From G963674505 sp964575975 (GTDB lineage: Bacteria > Desulfobacterota > Desulfobacteria > Desulfobacterales > SKZT01): a stretch of 26,657 nucleotides of DNA. Below are positions 1 through 7,757 of this stretch, piece after piece. Under the pieces are notes generated by a model, which did not search any database, had not been told where the DNA came from, and saw nothing but the letters and a program-made list of their open reading frames with translations. The number at the start of each line of letters is the position of its first letter. The stretch's first letter is position 1. The translations under genes and the position numbers were made by a program. The stretch spans positions 1 to 26,657 of the forward strand of contig CAZNTU010000065.1 in the NCBI GenBank assembly GCA_964575975.1. Reading direction: 5' to 3'.

Positions 1-1
1 T

Positions 2-850
2 TGGGAGGTGGCGAAGAATTTCTACTACAAGAGGAACGCCTACGAAATATGCAAAAAAAATTCGCTTCCCATGCCTTCGTTCTACGAGGGTTCTTGTCTC
101 GGCGATTTCCTGTCGCAGGATATTCAGTTCCCGGTGGTCCTGAAACCGTCCTGCAAGGAAGGCTATTTCGTCAAAACGAAAAAAAAGGCGATGAGAATCG
201 ACAATCTCGAGGATTTTAAAAGAGAATATTCGAAAATGGCCGACCTGATCGGAACGGAAAGAATCGTGGTGCAGGAGATGATCGAGGGCGGAACGAAAAA
301 CCTGTATTCGCTGGCGGTTCTGTTCGACGGCAAAAAGATTCTGCAGAGCGTGGCGGCGAAAAGGTTGCGTCAGCACCCCATGGACTTCGGCCAGGCGACG
401 ACCTATGCCAAAACCGTAGACGGTCGCGAACTGGAAGGACCGACCGAGAAAATCCTGAGGGCGATCGGGTTCGAGGGGCTTGCGGAAGTCGAATTCATGA
501 AGGACGAGAAAACGCGAACTTTCAAGTTCATCGAGATCAACGGCAGACCTTGGGGATGGCACACCCTTGGGAAGGCTGCGGGAGTCAATTTGGTCTTCGC
601 CCTCTTCCGGCACATGACCGGGCGACCGGTCGCGAGAAGGCAACCGGAGGAAAACGTAAAATGGCTTCGATTGATTACGGACATCCCGACGGCGATGAAC
701 GAAATACGATCGGGCAGAATGAAGATCAAAGAGTACATGGAATCCTTGAACGGTAACAGGGAATTCGCGGTCTTTTCATTGCGCGATCCGATGCCCTTTT
801 TCGCCGAGGTCGCTCTTTCTCCCTATTTGTTTAAAAAAAGAGGGTTTTAA
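2..850 (+). CDS. ATP-grasp family ligase (5'-truncated by window edge)
   Basis: The C-terminal 280 or so residues read as an ATP-grasp enzyme, a fold that activates a carboxylate as acyl-phosphate and joins it to an amine or similar nucleophile. The visible part has the central beta-strand 'FPVVLKPS' that carries the ATP-binding lysine, 'VVQEMIEGG', and a metal-binding strand 'FIEINGRPWGWH' with the Glu and Asn that hold Mg2+. The frame stays open to the window edge, and the region matching the usual start of the ATP-grasp domain (an 'AYEICKKNSLPMPSFY'-like helix) sits at the very beginning. The GTG at 8 is therefore probably an internal codon, and the N-terminal pre-ATP-grasp domain lies outside. 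It is the first visible gene of the + strand polysaccharide locus, 32 nt before the decarboxylase homologue. The substrate is unknown; modification of a sugar carboxylate with an amino compound is only a guess. Confidence 0.8.
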   Translation, partial: WEVAKNFYYKRNAYEICKKNSLPMPSFYEGSCLGDFLSQDIQFPVVLKPSCKEGYFVKTKKKAMRIDNLEDFKREYSKMADLIGTERIVVQEMIEGGTKNLYSLAVLFDGKKILQSVAAKRLRQHPMDFGQATTYAKTVDGRELEGPTEKILRAIGFEGLAEVEFMKDEKTRTFKFIEINGRPWGWHTLGKAAGVNLVFALFRHMTGRPVARRQPEENVKWLRLITDIPTAMNEIRSGRMKIKEYMESLNGNREFAVFSLRDPMPFFAEVALSPYLFKKRGF

Positions 851-882
851 CGAACTTCATCGATGCAACGAAGGAAAAAACT

Positions 883-1677
883 ATGAATTACGCAATAACA
901 ATTCTGCTGACCGTCGTCTTGTTTTTTCTTCTTGGAATGAAATGGCAAATCGACAGGAAGCTGGCCTTTTCATGGTCCGTTTTTCTGGCCGCGTTGGGAT
1001 GTCTGACAACGAAGTGGATTTCAAATGCGTTTCCCGACTTGCCATTCATTGCAGTCCTCGGGATCGCTTTGCTTCAGTCGGCAGCGGTATCCGCGCTTGC
1101 AATTCTGTATTTTTTCTACAGAGATCCGGAAAGGGCTTGCGAATGCAACGAAAACGAAATCGTATGCCCGGCCGACGGCAAGGTGGTCTACATAAAGGAG
1201 ATAAAAAACGGGGAATTTCCGTTCGCGGTCAAGAATTCGAAAAAGATTCCGCTGAACGAATTCACCCAGGCCGGAATCGCCTTCCAAAACGGTGTTCAAA
1301 TAGGAATTTCAATGAATTTCCTGGACGTCCACGTCAACAGGGCGCCCATAACGGGCAAGATATCTACCCTGAAAAGAATTCCGGGCGAATTCAAATCTTT
1401 GCGAAAGATCAAATCTCTGCTGGAAAACGAAAGGGTGATAACCGTGATAGACGGCGACGGGACCAACGTGGGAGTCGTCCAAATCGCATCCAGGCTGGTG
1501 CGGAGGATTGTTCCGTTCGTTTCGGCGGGAGACGCGATCGCCAAAGGAGCAAAATTGGGAGCGATACGCTTTGGTTCCCAAGTCGATGTTCTAATACCGG
1601 CTGGAAGTAAAACTCGGATTTTAGTCGAGGAAAATCAAATAGTGAAAGCCGGCGTTACGATCATCGCCACTTTTTAA
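883..1677 (+). CDS. psd: phosphatidylserine decarboxylase-family proenzyme (short, type II-like)
   Basis: The 264-residue protein starts with about three hydrophobic segments (roughly residues 3-20, 28-45 and 54-78), followed by a PSD domain beginning 'YFFYRDPER'. The expected self-processing and catalytic residues are all present: Asp98 in 'CPADGK', His150 in 'LDVHVNRAP', and the Gly231-Ser232 pair in 'RFGSQVDV'. In this family cleavage at Gly-Ser creates the pyruvoyl cofactor. The short form with 'FGS.VDV' resembles rhizobial and archaetidylserine decarboxylases more than E. coli Psd. The ATG follows an AAGGAA ribosome site. The family normally converts phosphatidylserine to phosphatidylethanolamine at the membrane. 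Its place inside a polysaccharide locus, beside an ATP-grasp gene and without a phosphatidylserine synthase, is unusual. It could supply phosphatidylethanolamine for decoration or act on another seryl-linked substrate. Confidence 0.88.
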   Translation: MNYAITILLTVVLFFLLGMKWQIDRKLAFSWSVFLAALGCLTTKWISNAFPDLPFIAVLGIALLQSAAVSALAILYFFYRDPERACECNENEIVCPADGKVVYIKEIKNGEFPFAVKNSKKIPLNEFTQAGIAFQNGVQIGISMNFLDVHVNRAPITGKISTLKRIPGEFKSLRKIKSLLENERVITVIDGDGTNVGVVQIASRLVRRIVPFVSAGDAIAKGAKLGAIRFGSQVDVLIPAGSKTRILVEENQIVKAGVTIIATF

Positions 1678-1713
1678 CTCCATGCCTAAATCCATGCGAA
1701 GCGGGAAAACCGA

Positions 1714-2673
1714 ATGAACGCATTGAACGCTTACTACAAGGTCAAACCGTACATTCCTCGAAGCCTTCAGATAGCTTTGAGAAGGAAACTTGTCCTTCTC
1801 AAAAGGTATTTCCACAAGGATGTTTGGCCTATAGACGAGAGGGCGGGGGAACCGCCGTTTGGATGGCCCGGATGGCCTGACGGAAAGAAATTCGCCCTTG
1901 TTCTCACCCACGATGTCGATACGTCTGTCGGGCACGAAAAATGCCTCGAGTTGATGAAGCTGGAGGAGCGGCTGGGGTTCAGGTCGTCTTTCAACTTCGT
2001 CCCCGAACGCTACAGCGTGTCTTCGGGATTGCGCCGCACCCTGGTTGAAAATGGATTCGAAGTAGGGGTTCACGGCTTGAACCATGACGGAAAGTTGTTC
2101 GAATCAAAGGAAATATTCGACCGAAGACGCGAAAGGATCAACCGATATCTGAAGCAATGGGGCGCGAAAGGTTTTCGCGCGCCGTCCATGCATCATGACT
2201 TGAACTGGATTCTGGAGTTGGACATCGATTACGATCTTTCCACTTTCGATACCGACCCTTTCGAGCCGCAATCCGAAGGCGCGGGAACGATTTTTCCGTT
2301 TTGGTTCCCGGGCGGGGGATCTCGCAAGGGTTACGTGGAACTTCCCTATACATTGCCCCAGGATTTTACGTTGTTTATCCTGATGAAGCAAAAGAATACC
2401 GGAATTTGGAGGCGGAAACTGGATTGGATAGCGTCCAAAGGCGGGATGGTTCTGATGAACACGCATCCCGACTACATGGATTTCGAGGGAAAACGATCGG
2501 GAATCGAGGAATACCCGGTCGCCTATTACGAAGAGTTTCTACTTCACGTAAAAAACGAATGCAAAGACAGGTTCTGGCACGTTTTGCCCAACCAAATCGC
2601 CCAATGGGCGATAAAAACGCTAATCGGCGAATTTCAAGCAAGGAATGAAACATGTTGCGCAGAAGCTTTTTAA
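1714..2673 (+). CDS. polysaccharide deacetylase (NodB/CE4-like)
   Basis: This 319-residue protein has the CE4/NodB fold signatures. 'LTHDVD' at 65-69 gives the catalytic-base and metal-binding aspartates. 'HGLNH' at 120-124 gives the H-x3-H metal pair. 'RAPSMHHD' at 155-162 and a late 'NTHPDY' supply the remaining substrate and acid residues. CE4 enzymes remove N- or O-acetyl groups from sugar polymers. No signal peptide is obvious: the N-terminus is amphipathic and basic, so it may be cytoplasmic or act at the membrane face. Deacetylases of this type are common in exopolysaccharide loci. It lies 36 nt after the decarboxylase gene, and its end overlaps the start of the next gene by 22 nt, suggesting translational coupling. 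Identity as a deacetylase is secure; the substrate is not. Confidence 0.88.
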   Translation: MNALNAYYKVKPYIPRSLQIALRRKLVLLKRYFHKDVWPIDERAGEPPFGWPGWPDGKKFALVLTHDVDTSVGHEKCLELMKLEERLGFRSSFNFVPERYSVSSGLRRTLVENGFEVGVHGLNHDGKLFESKEIFDRRRERINRYLKQWGAKGFRAPSMHHDLNWILELDIDYDLSTFDTDPFEPQSEGAGTIFPFWFPGGGSRKGYVELPYTLPQDFTLFILMKQKNTGIWRRKLDWIASKGGMVLMNTHPDYMDFEGKRSGIEEYPVAYYEEFLLHVKNECKDRFWHVLPNQIAQWAIKTLIGEFQARNETCCAEAF

Positions 2674-3887
2674 AGGAAATTTCACGAATGGGAATGGCTT
2701 CGATGTTTTTTATTCAGATTTCGGATCTCAGACGAATGTACTCCAAAATAGAGAGTTTGTTTGCCGAGAAAAGGAAGTTGCCTCCGGAATCCGAGAGAAA
2801 GGCGATGTCCTTCCCCGAAGGCGGCCCGGCGGTTTCCGTCGAAACAGCCTTGAATTCCAGGTGTACGAGCGATTACGACGGCGATCGGCATAGATTCCAT
2901 TGGGGGATGTTCGACCCGGAGAAGAAAATCGGAGAAAGGCAAGTCTCCGCCGTCCTGGATTACGCTCGCATTCCTTCATTGTCGGAGGCGAAAGCGAGCG
3001 TGGAGAATGAAAACGATCTGCTCACGTTTACGATCGACGATATTCCGGAAGGTCCGTCGCGAGATTGGCTCATGATCGAGAGCGGTATGCGGCAACAGGC
3101 CGTATGCTTGGCCTGCGCGGCGCTGGGCGTGGGCATGGTCTTTAAGAACTGCGGCAAAAACGGAGGGGAAACGGATGGCGGCAACTACCGGGGGGCAAGC
3201 GATTTTCCAACCGTCAGAATGAAGCTCGGGCCCATGAAGCCATCCTATGACGGGTCGTTCTGGAGCGCCCGATCCCCGGACAAAATGGCGCGAGGCATCC
3301 TTCCGGAACCGGCGAGGGACGGCGAAAAACCGATGGTTTCCATACTGAAGAACGTAAAGTATGAAAACCGGGAGGGAAGGGATTGCACGAGGGAATCGTT
3401 GAGCCAATTGCTTTGGGCCGCGCGCGGCAGGACGCCGCATTACTACAAGTCGAAGCCCTACGGCATGACCATACCGACATGGGGAGGCCTGCAAGATATC
3501 ACCTCCGTCTATGTCGTCTCCGGCGGCAATCTGTTGGAATACGTAAACCGGGAACATACGCGGGCGACGCATTCCCTGAGTCTGAAGGAAAGATTGAATC
3601 GGAAGAGCGCGGGCGAACTCGAAGAACTTTTCCCGTCCTTCGACTGTCTAATAGTCTTAGGAAGAAACGAACAGTTTGCAAGAGCTTTATGGGAAGCGGG
3701 ATATCAACTTTTGAACATGACGGTGCAGGCCCTGTCGATGGACATATCGTACAAGGTCGTTTTTCCCGATGCAGGAACGACGGAGGCTTTCAAAGGCGTC
3801 GGGGTCGAAAATCCGGCCGCGGCGTTTCTCCTGAAATGGAATAGAGGGGAAAAACATTTTTTTGGTTCCGGTCAAACGATAAAGTAA
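2652..3887 (+). CDS. tandem nitroreductase / SagB-like oxidoreductase with Tat-type N-terminus
   Basis: A 411-residue protein that looks like two nitroreductase-fold halves. The N-terminal half has 'MIESGMRQQAVCLACAALG' (about 146-164). The C-terminal half has 'LSQLLWAARGRTPHYY' followed by 'WEAGYQLLNMTVQAL', the pattern of SagB/ThcOx-type FMN dehydrogenases. The N-terminus 'LRRSFLKE' matches a twin-arginine consensus (RR-x-F-L-K), although the hydrophobic segment after it ('MGMASMFFIQI') is short. If real, it implies folded, cofactor-loaded export to the periplasm. The ATG at 2652 has an AGGA site nearby and overlaps the deacetylase gene. SagB relatives oxidise azolines in peptide toxins, but no peptide or cyclodehydratase genes are here, so another redox substrate, perhaps on the sugar polymer, is likely. 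Fold assignment is fairly confident; function is unknown. Confidence 0.7.
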   Translation: MLRRSFLKEISRMGMASMFFIQISDLRRMYSKIESLFAEKRKLPPESERKAMSFPEGGPAVSVETALNSRCTSDYDGDRHRFHWGMFDPEKKIGERQVSAVLDYARIPSLSEAKASVENENDLLTFTIDDIPEGPSRDWLMIESGMRQQAVCLACAALGVGMVFKNCGKNGGETDGGNYRGASDFPTVRMKLGPMKPSYDGSFWSARSPDKMARGILPEPARDGEKPMVSILKNVKYENREGRDCTRESLSQLLWAARGRTPHYYKSKPYGMTIPTWGGLQDITSVYVVSGGNLLEYVNREHTRATHSLSLKERLNRKSAGELEELFPSFDCLIVLGRNEQFARALWEAGYQLLNMTVQALSMDISYKVVFPDAGTTEAFKGVGVENPAAAFLLKWNRGEKHFFGSGQTIK

Positions 3888-3904
3888 ACGCAAAGGACTA
3901 ATTC

Positions 3905-5215
3905 ATGAAAATCAACATTTACGGAATGGGGTATGTCGGGGCCGTGTCGGCGGCTTGCCTGGCTACAAGCGGACACGAAGTCACGGGAATTGACGTCGAT
4001 CGGACAAAGGTCGATATGATCAACAGCGGAAAAAGCCCGATCGTAGAGCCCGGCCTAAGCGACCTTTTGCAGTCGGCGGCGAGGGCGGGGAAGCTGAGCG
4101 CGACTGCGGACAACCCTCCCCAAGCGGACATTTCGGTCGTTTGCGTAGGCACGCCCAGCAACGAAAACGGAAGTCTGAACTACACCCACGTTTTGAAAGT
4201 CGCGGAACAGATCGGCGATTTCTTGAGAGCGTGGAGCAGTTATCATGTCGTGAACATTCGGAGCACTGTTCTGCCGGGAACGGTCGAGAAAATGATAGTT
4301 CCTATCCTGGAGGAGCATTCGGGAAAGCGGGCCGGCGCGGATTTCGGCGTCGCCATGAATCCCGAGTTCATGCGCGAAGGATCGTCCATCGAAGACTATC
4401 GCAACCCGGCTTTCACCTTGATAGGAGAATTCGACCAAAGGAGCGGAGACAGGGTCGAGCTTATGTACGGAGAACTAATAGCGCCAGTAATAAGGACGAA
4501 AATCAAGGTCGCGGAAATGCTCAAGTACGCGTGCAACGCTTTCCATGCGATGAAAGTGGCCTTCGCCAACGAGATTGGCAATATCTGCAAAAAAATGAAT
4601 ATCGACAGCCACAAAGTCATGGATATCCTTTGCAAGGACAAAAAACTGAACATCTCGCCTTATTACTTGAAACCGGGTTTCGCCTTCGGGGGTTCCTGCC
4701 TGCCGAAGGATTTGAGAGCAATTGCGTACAAGGCGAAGGAGATGGATTTGGAAACCCCGGTTCTAAGCTCCATTTTGAAAAGCAACCGGAAACAGATAGA
4801 CGTCGCGTTCGATTTGGTTAGAAGAAACGGCGCGAAAAAGGTCGGTTTCCTCGGTTTGAGCTTCAAGCCGGACACCGACGATCTGAGGGAAAGTCCGGTG
4901 GTCGATCTCGTGGAGCGCCTCATCGGAAAAGGATATTCCGTGTCGATATTCGACAAGGAAGTTGCGATGGCCAAAATATTCGGAGCCAACAAGAAGTACA
5001 TCGAAACCGTGATACCCCACGTAGGCACTCTGATGAAGGATTCCGCGGACGAAGTTGTCGCGGATTCGGAGGTCGTCGTGGTAGGCAACAACTGCGACGA
5101 TCACCGCGACGCTCTCAGGCGCGCCAACGGAAACAACAGATATATAGTGGATTTGGTAAGGATAGCCGAAAGCGACAAGGACTTCGATTGCGGCTACGAA
5201 GGGATTTGCTGGTGA
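3905..5215 (+). CDS. algD: GDP-mannose 6-dehydrogenase (AlgD-like)
   Basis: A 436-residue UDP/GDP-sugar dehydrogenase. The N-terminal Rossmann fold starts 'MKINIYGMGYVGAVSAACL' with the G-x-G-x-x-G dinucleotide site. The central 'KVAEMLKYACNAFHAMKV' helix and the catalytic segment 'GFAFGGSCLPKDLRA', with Cys265, closely follow AlgD, as do 'RSTVLPGTV', 'FLGLSFKPDTDDLRESP' and 'SIFDKEVAMAKIFGANK' in the C-terminal domain. AlgD oxidises GDP-mannose twice with NAD+ to give GDP-mannuronate, the committed alginate precursor. By recalled sequence similarity it is nearer AlgD than UDP-glucose dehydrogenase (Ugd), though a related nucleotide-sugar specificity cannot be excluded without alignment. It is cytoplasmic, 17 nt after the previous gene. 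Its presence predicts a uronic acid in the polymer and explains the neighbouring lyase-fold proteins. Confidence 0.9.
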   Translation: MKINIYGMGYVGAVSAACLATSGHEVTGIDVDRTKVDMINSGKSPIVEPGLSDLLQSAARAGKLSATADNPPQADISVVCVGTPSNENGSLNYTHVLKVAEQIGDFLRAWSSYHVVNIRSTVLPGTVEKMIVPILEEHSGKRAGADFGVAMNPEFMREGSSIEDYRNPAFTLIGEFDQRSGDRVELMYGELIAPVIRTKIKVAEMLKYACNAFHAMKVAFANEIGNICKKMNIDSHKVMDILCKDKKLNISPYYLKPGFAFGGSCLPKDLRAIAYKAKEMDLETPVLSSILKSNRKQIDVAFDLVRRNGAKKVGFLGLSFKPDTDDLRESPVVDLVERLIGKGYSVSIFDKEVAMAKIFGANKKYIETVIPHVGTLMKDSADEVVADSEVVVVGNNCDDHRDALRRANGNNRYIVDLVRIAESDKDFDCGYEGICW

Positions 5216-5259
5216 TAAATCGGAATCGGAGATTTTCGGTTTCGACGAAAAGGAAAGAG

Positions 5260-6456
5260 ATGAAAGCGAAAAACAAGCACGTTCTGTTCATAGTCGAAAA
5301 CGCGAGCGTTCCTCGGGACGTAAGAGTTTGGTCCGAGGCCCGGGCCGCGAAATCCTTCGGGTACAAGGTTTCTGTCGTATGCCCGAAATTTTCGGACGAG
5401 GAACCAAGCCTGGAAACGATAGAAGGCATAGAAATCCACAGGCATTGGAGACCCGTCGTGGCAGACGGCAAGTCGGGCTTTTTCATAGAGTATGGAAACG
5501 CTTTGTTCTGGGAATTTTTGTTCAGTCTTTTCGTGTTCGTCAAAAAGCCCTTTCGCTTGATTCATTCGGCGAACCCGCCGGACAATATCTTTCTGATCGC
5601 GTTGTTCTATAGAATGTTCGGCGTCAAGTTTATTTTCGACCAGCACGATCTTTGCCCGGAGGTCTACCTTGCCAAATTCGGTCGCAAGGATATGATCCAT
5701 CGGATTCTGGCTCTATTCGAAAAATGGACCTTCCGGGTCTCGGACATAGTGATTTCGACCAACGAAAGCTACAAAAAAGTCGCGGTCGAACGCGGCAAAA
5801 AGAACGAACGCCAGATTTTCGTCGTAAGAAACGGCCCGGATTTGGCGAAAATCGCTTTTCCCGAACCGAACAAAGCCTTGAAAAACGGGTTCGACCATTT
5901 GGTAGTCTACGTCGGCGTTATCGGAGCGCAGGAAAGCGTCGACGTTTTGCTGAGAGCCGCCAGGCATATCGTCTATGGAAAGGGGGTCGAGAACATAAAG
6001 TTCGTCTTGGTGGGAAAGGGGCCTCGACTCGAAAAGATGGTGGCATTGTCGAAAGAAATGGGCCTTGAGAAGTACGTGACGTTTACCGGTTACGTGCCTT
6101 ACGGGGAATTCTACGAAATCCTCGCCAGCGCCGACTTGTGCGTCAATCCGGAATTGAAGAACGCTTTTACCGACAAGTCCACCATGCTAAAGATAATGGA
6201 TTACATGACGTTCGGAAAACCGATAGTACAGTTCGAGACTAGGGAAGGGCGAGTGACTGCGGGAAACGCCGCCGTTTACGTGGAAAACAACGACGAAATC
6301 GAATTCGCCGAAAAAATAGTCGAGGTGGCGCAAGATCGCGAAAGAAGAATCGTCATGGGAAAAAACGGCAAAAGGCGAATCGAGGAAAAATTGAACTGGG
6401 AGAAGCAGAAGTCGTCGCTGTCGAAGGCCTACGAATATATGAGCGAAAATATTTGA
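5260..6456 (+). CDS. glycosyltransferase family 4
   Basis: A 398-residue GT-B glycosyltransferase. The N-terminal acceptor domain begins 'HVLFIVENASVPRDVRVW' and includes 'FDQHDLCPEVYLAKF'. The C-terminal donor domain shows 'VVYVGVIGAQESVDVLLRA', 'FVLVGKGPRLEKM' and 'VTFTGYVPYGEFYEIL'. The late 'KSTMLKIMDYMTFGKPIVQ' is the variant of the E-x7-E nucleotide-binding region common in lipopolysaccharide and exopolysaccharide GT4 enzymes. I chose the ATG at 5260 because AGGAAAG lies just upstream; the longer frame from a TTG at 5188 would overlap the algD-like gene and adds a basic tail with no domain content. It should add one sugar to the lipid-linked repeat unit at the inner face of the cytoplasmic membrane. 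Donor and linkage cannot be read from sequence. Confidence 0.9.
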   Translation: MKAKNKHVLFIVENASVPRDVRVWSEARAAKSFGYKVSVVCPKFSDEEPSLETIEGIEIHRHWRPVVADGKSGFFIEYGNALFWEFLFSLFVFVKKPFRLIHSANPPDNIFLIALFYRMFGVKFIFDQHDLCPEVYLAKFGRKDMIHRILALFEKWTFRVSDIVISTNESYKKVAVERGKKNERQIFVVRNGPDLAKIAFPEPNKALKNGFDHLVVYVGVIGAQESVDVLLRAARHIVYGKGVENIKFVLVGKGPRLEKMVALSKEMGLEKYVTFTGYVPYGEFYEILASADLCVNPELKNAFTDKSTMLKIMDYMTFGKPIVQFETREGRVTAGNAAVYVENNDEIEFAEKIVEVAQDRERRIVMGKNGKRRIEEKLNWEKQKSSLSKAYEYMSENI

Positions 6457-6509
6457 ACAACTCGGCAAGGTATTCGCCAATACGAAAATGGAACGGGAGG
6501 ATTTGGGAA

Positions 6510-7757
6510 GTGATCGAGACAACGGAAGTTTTATCGCAAAGCAAAAAACTGGACGCATGGCTCGCGGAAAAAAACTGGAAGGCGTACGACCCGTTCGACG
6601 GGTTGAACGCGAAAGGAGTGAAGGCTCTGACGTTCGACAATCACTTTTTAAGAATAGTGCTTCAACAAACCGTTAGAAGATTTCCATTGAACTTGAGACC
6701 TCTTTTGGGCGTAAAACCTGAGACTAGCAGCAAGGGCATGGGGTTTTGCGCCTTGGGATACCTGAAGCTTTACCGCGCCACTGGGGAACGGGAATACCTT
6801 CGAAAAGCGAGGAAATGCCTGGACTGGCTTATGGAAAACTATTCCGAAGGATACGCCGGCTACGCATGGGGAAATCATTTCAGCTACGAATCGAGAGGGG
6901 GGAAAATACCGATCGGAGTGCCGACAATCGTATGGACTTCTCTGATTGGAAACGTATTTCTCGACGCGTTCGAGCTTCTTGACGAAAAAAAATACTACGA
7001 AGTCGCCAGGAGCGTTTGCGATTTCATTGCGGAGGATATCGGATACTACGAATTTTCGGACCGTTGCATATGCTTTATGTATACGCCGTTGAACAAGAAA
7101 AGACCGACTCTCGAAGGATGCATACACAACTCGAACGTTTTGGGCGCTTGGATTATGGCGAGAATATCTCGGTACGAAGGCGAGGATCGGTTCTACGAGC
7201 TTTCGAAAAGATCCGTCGCCTACACGGCGGAGAATCAGCTGCCGAGCGGTGGATGGTATTACGGCGAACCCGAAAAATACAGATGGATCGACAGTTTCCA
7301 CACGGGGTATGTCCTGGAATCGATCCACGGGTACATGGAAGCGACCGGAGACAGGCATTGGGAAAAGAGCGTAAGGAAAGGATTCGAGTATTTCGTTTCC
7401 ACTTTTTTCGGCAAGGACGGGGTACCGAAATATTACAACCATAAAACGTATCCGATCGATATACAATGCGCCTCACAAGGTATTCAGACTCTTGTCAATT
7501 TAAGACGATACGACGACAGGGCGATCGATACGGCCAAGAAAGTTGCTTCCTGGACGGTTAAAAACATGTGCGATTCGAGAGGTTATTACTACTTCAGAAA
7601 GTACCCGGGAATCACGAACAAGACGCCGATGTTTCATTGGGGCCAGGCGACCATGTTGTCGGGTTTGGCCCACCTTTACGAGGTTGTGTCGAATGGACGA
7701 CGCAATGAGGACAAGTCTATAGCGGAGGCGAAACATGTTCCTGGTCGAAGCAATTAA
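6510..7757 (+). CDS. alpha/alpha-toroid protein of polysaccharide locus, function unknown
   Basis: A protein of about 415 residues built from repeating helical hairpins, the alpha/alpha-toroid architecture shared by six-hairpin glycosidases, N-acylglucosamine 2-epimerases and the helical domain of glucuronyl C5-epimerase. Repeated segments such as 'GYLKLYRATGEREYLRKA', 'LPSGGWYYGE', 'SFHTGYVLESIHGYMEATGD' and 'FHWGQATMLSGLAHLYE' show the periodic Gly-Trp/His-rich inner helices. There is no signal peptide, so cytoplasmic action is expected. The GTG at 6510 is preferred because GGGAGG lies nine bases before it; an in-frame TTG at 6453 overlapping the previous stop is the alternative. The end overlaps the polymerase gene by 23 nt. 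A role in modifying or cleaving the repeat unit, or epimerising a sugar, is plausible. I do not recognise a specific activity. Confidence 0.72.
   Translation: MIETTEVLSQSKKLDAWLAEKNWKAYDPFDGLNAKGVKALTFDNHFLRIVLQQTVRRFPLNLRPLLGVKPETSSKGMGFCALGYLKLYRATGEREYLRKARKCLDWLMENYSEGYAGYAWGNHFSYESRGGKIPIGVPTIVWTSLIGNVFLDAFELLDEKKYYEVARSVCDFIAEDIGYYEFSDRCICFMYTPLNKKRPTLEGCIHNSNVLGAWIMARISRYEGEDRFYELSKRSVAYTAENQLPSGGWYYGEPEKYRWIDSFHTGYVLESIHGYMEATGDRHWEKSVRKGFEYFVSTFFGKDGVPKYYNHKTYPIDIQCASQGIQTLVNLRRYDDRAIDTAKKVASWTVKNMCDSRGYYYFRKYPGITNKTPMFHWGQATMLSGLAHLYEVVSNGRRNEDKSIAEAKHVPGRSN

Noticed and set aside
8..850. GTG at 8 as the true start of the ATP-grasp gene
   Set aside because: The frame is open to the window edge, and the visible part begins at the middle of the usual ATP-grasp architecture, so the gene is most likely cut by the window.
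2652..3887. SagB-type peptide toxin (azoline) biosynthesis
   Set aside because: No cyclodehydratase, precursor peptide or transporter genes are nearby, so only the fold similarity is retained.
5188..5259. 24-codon N-terminal extension of the first GT4 from a TTG start
   Set aside because: It overlaps the algD-like gene, encodes a basic tail without homology, and the ATG at 5260 has a good AGGAAAG site.
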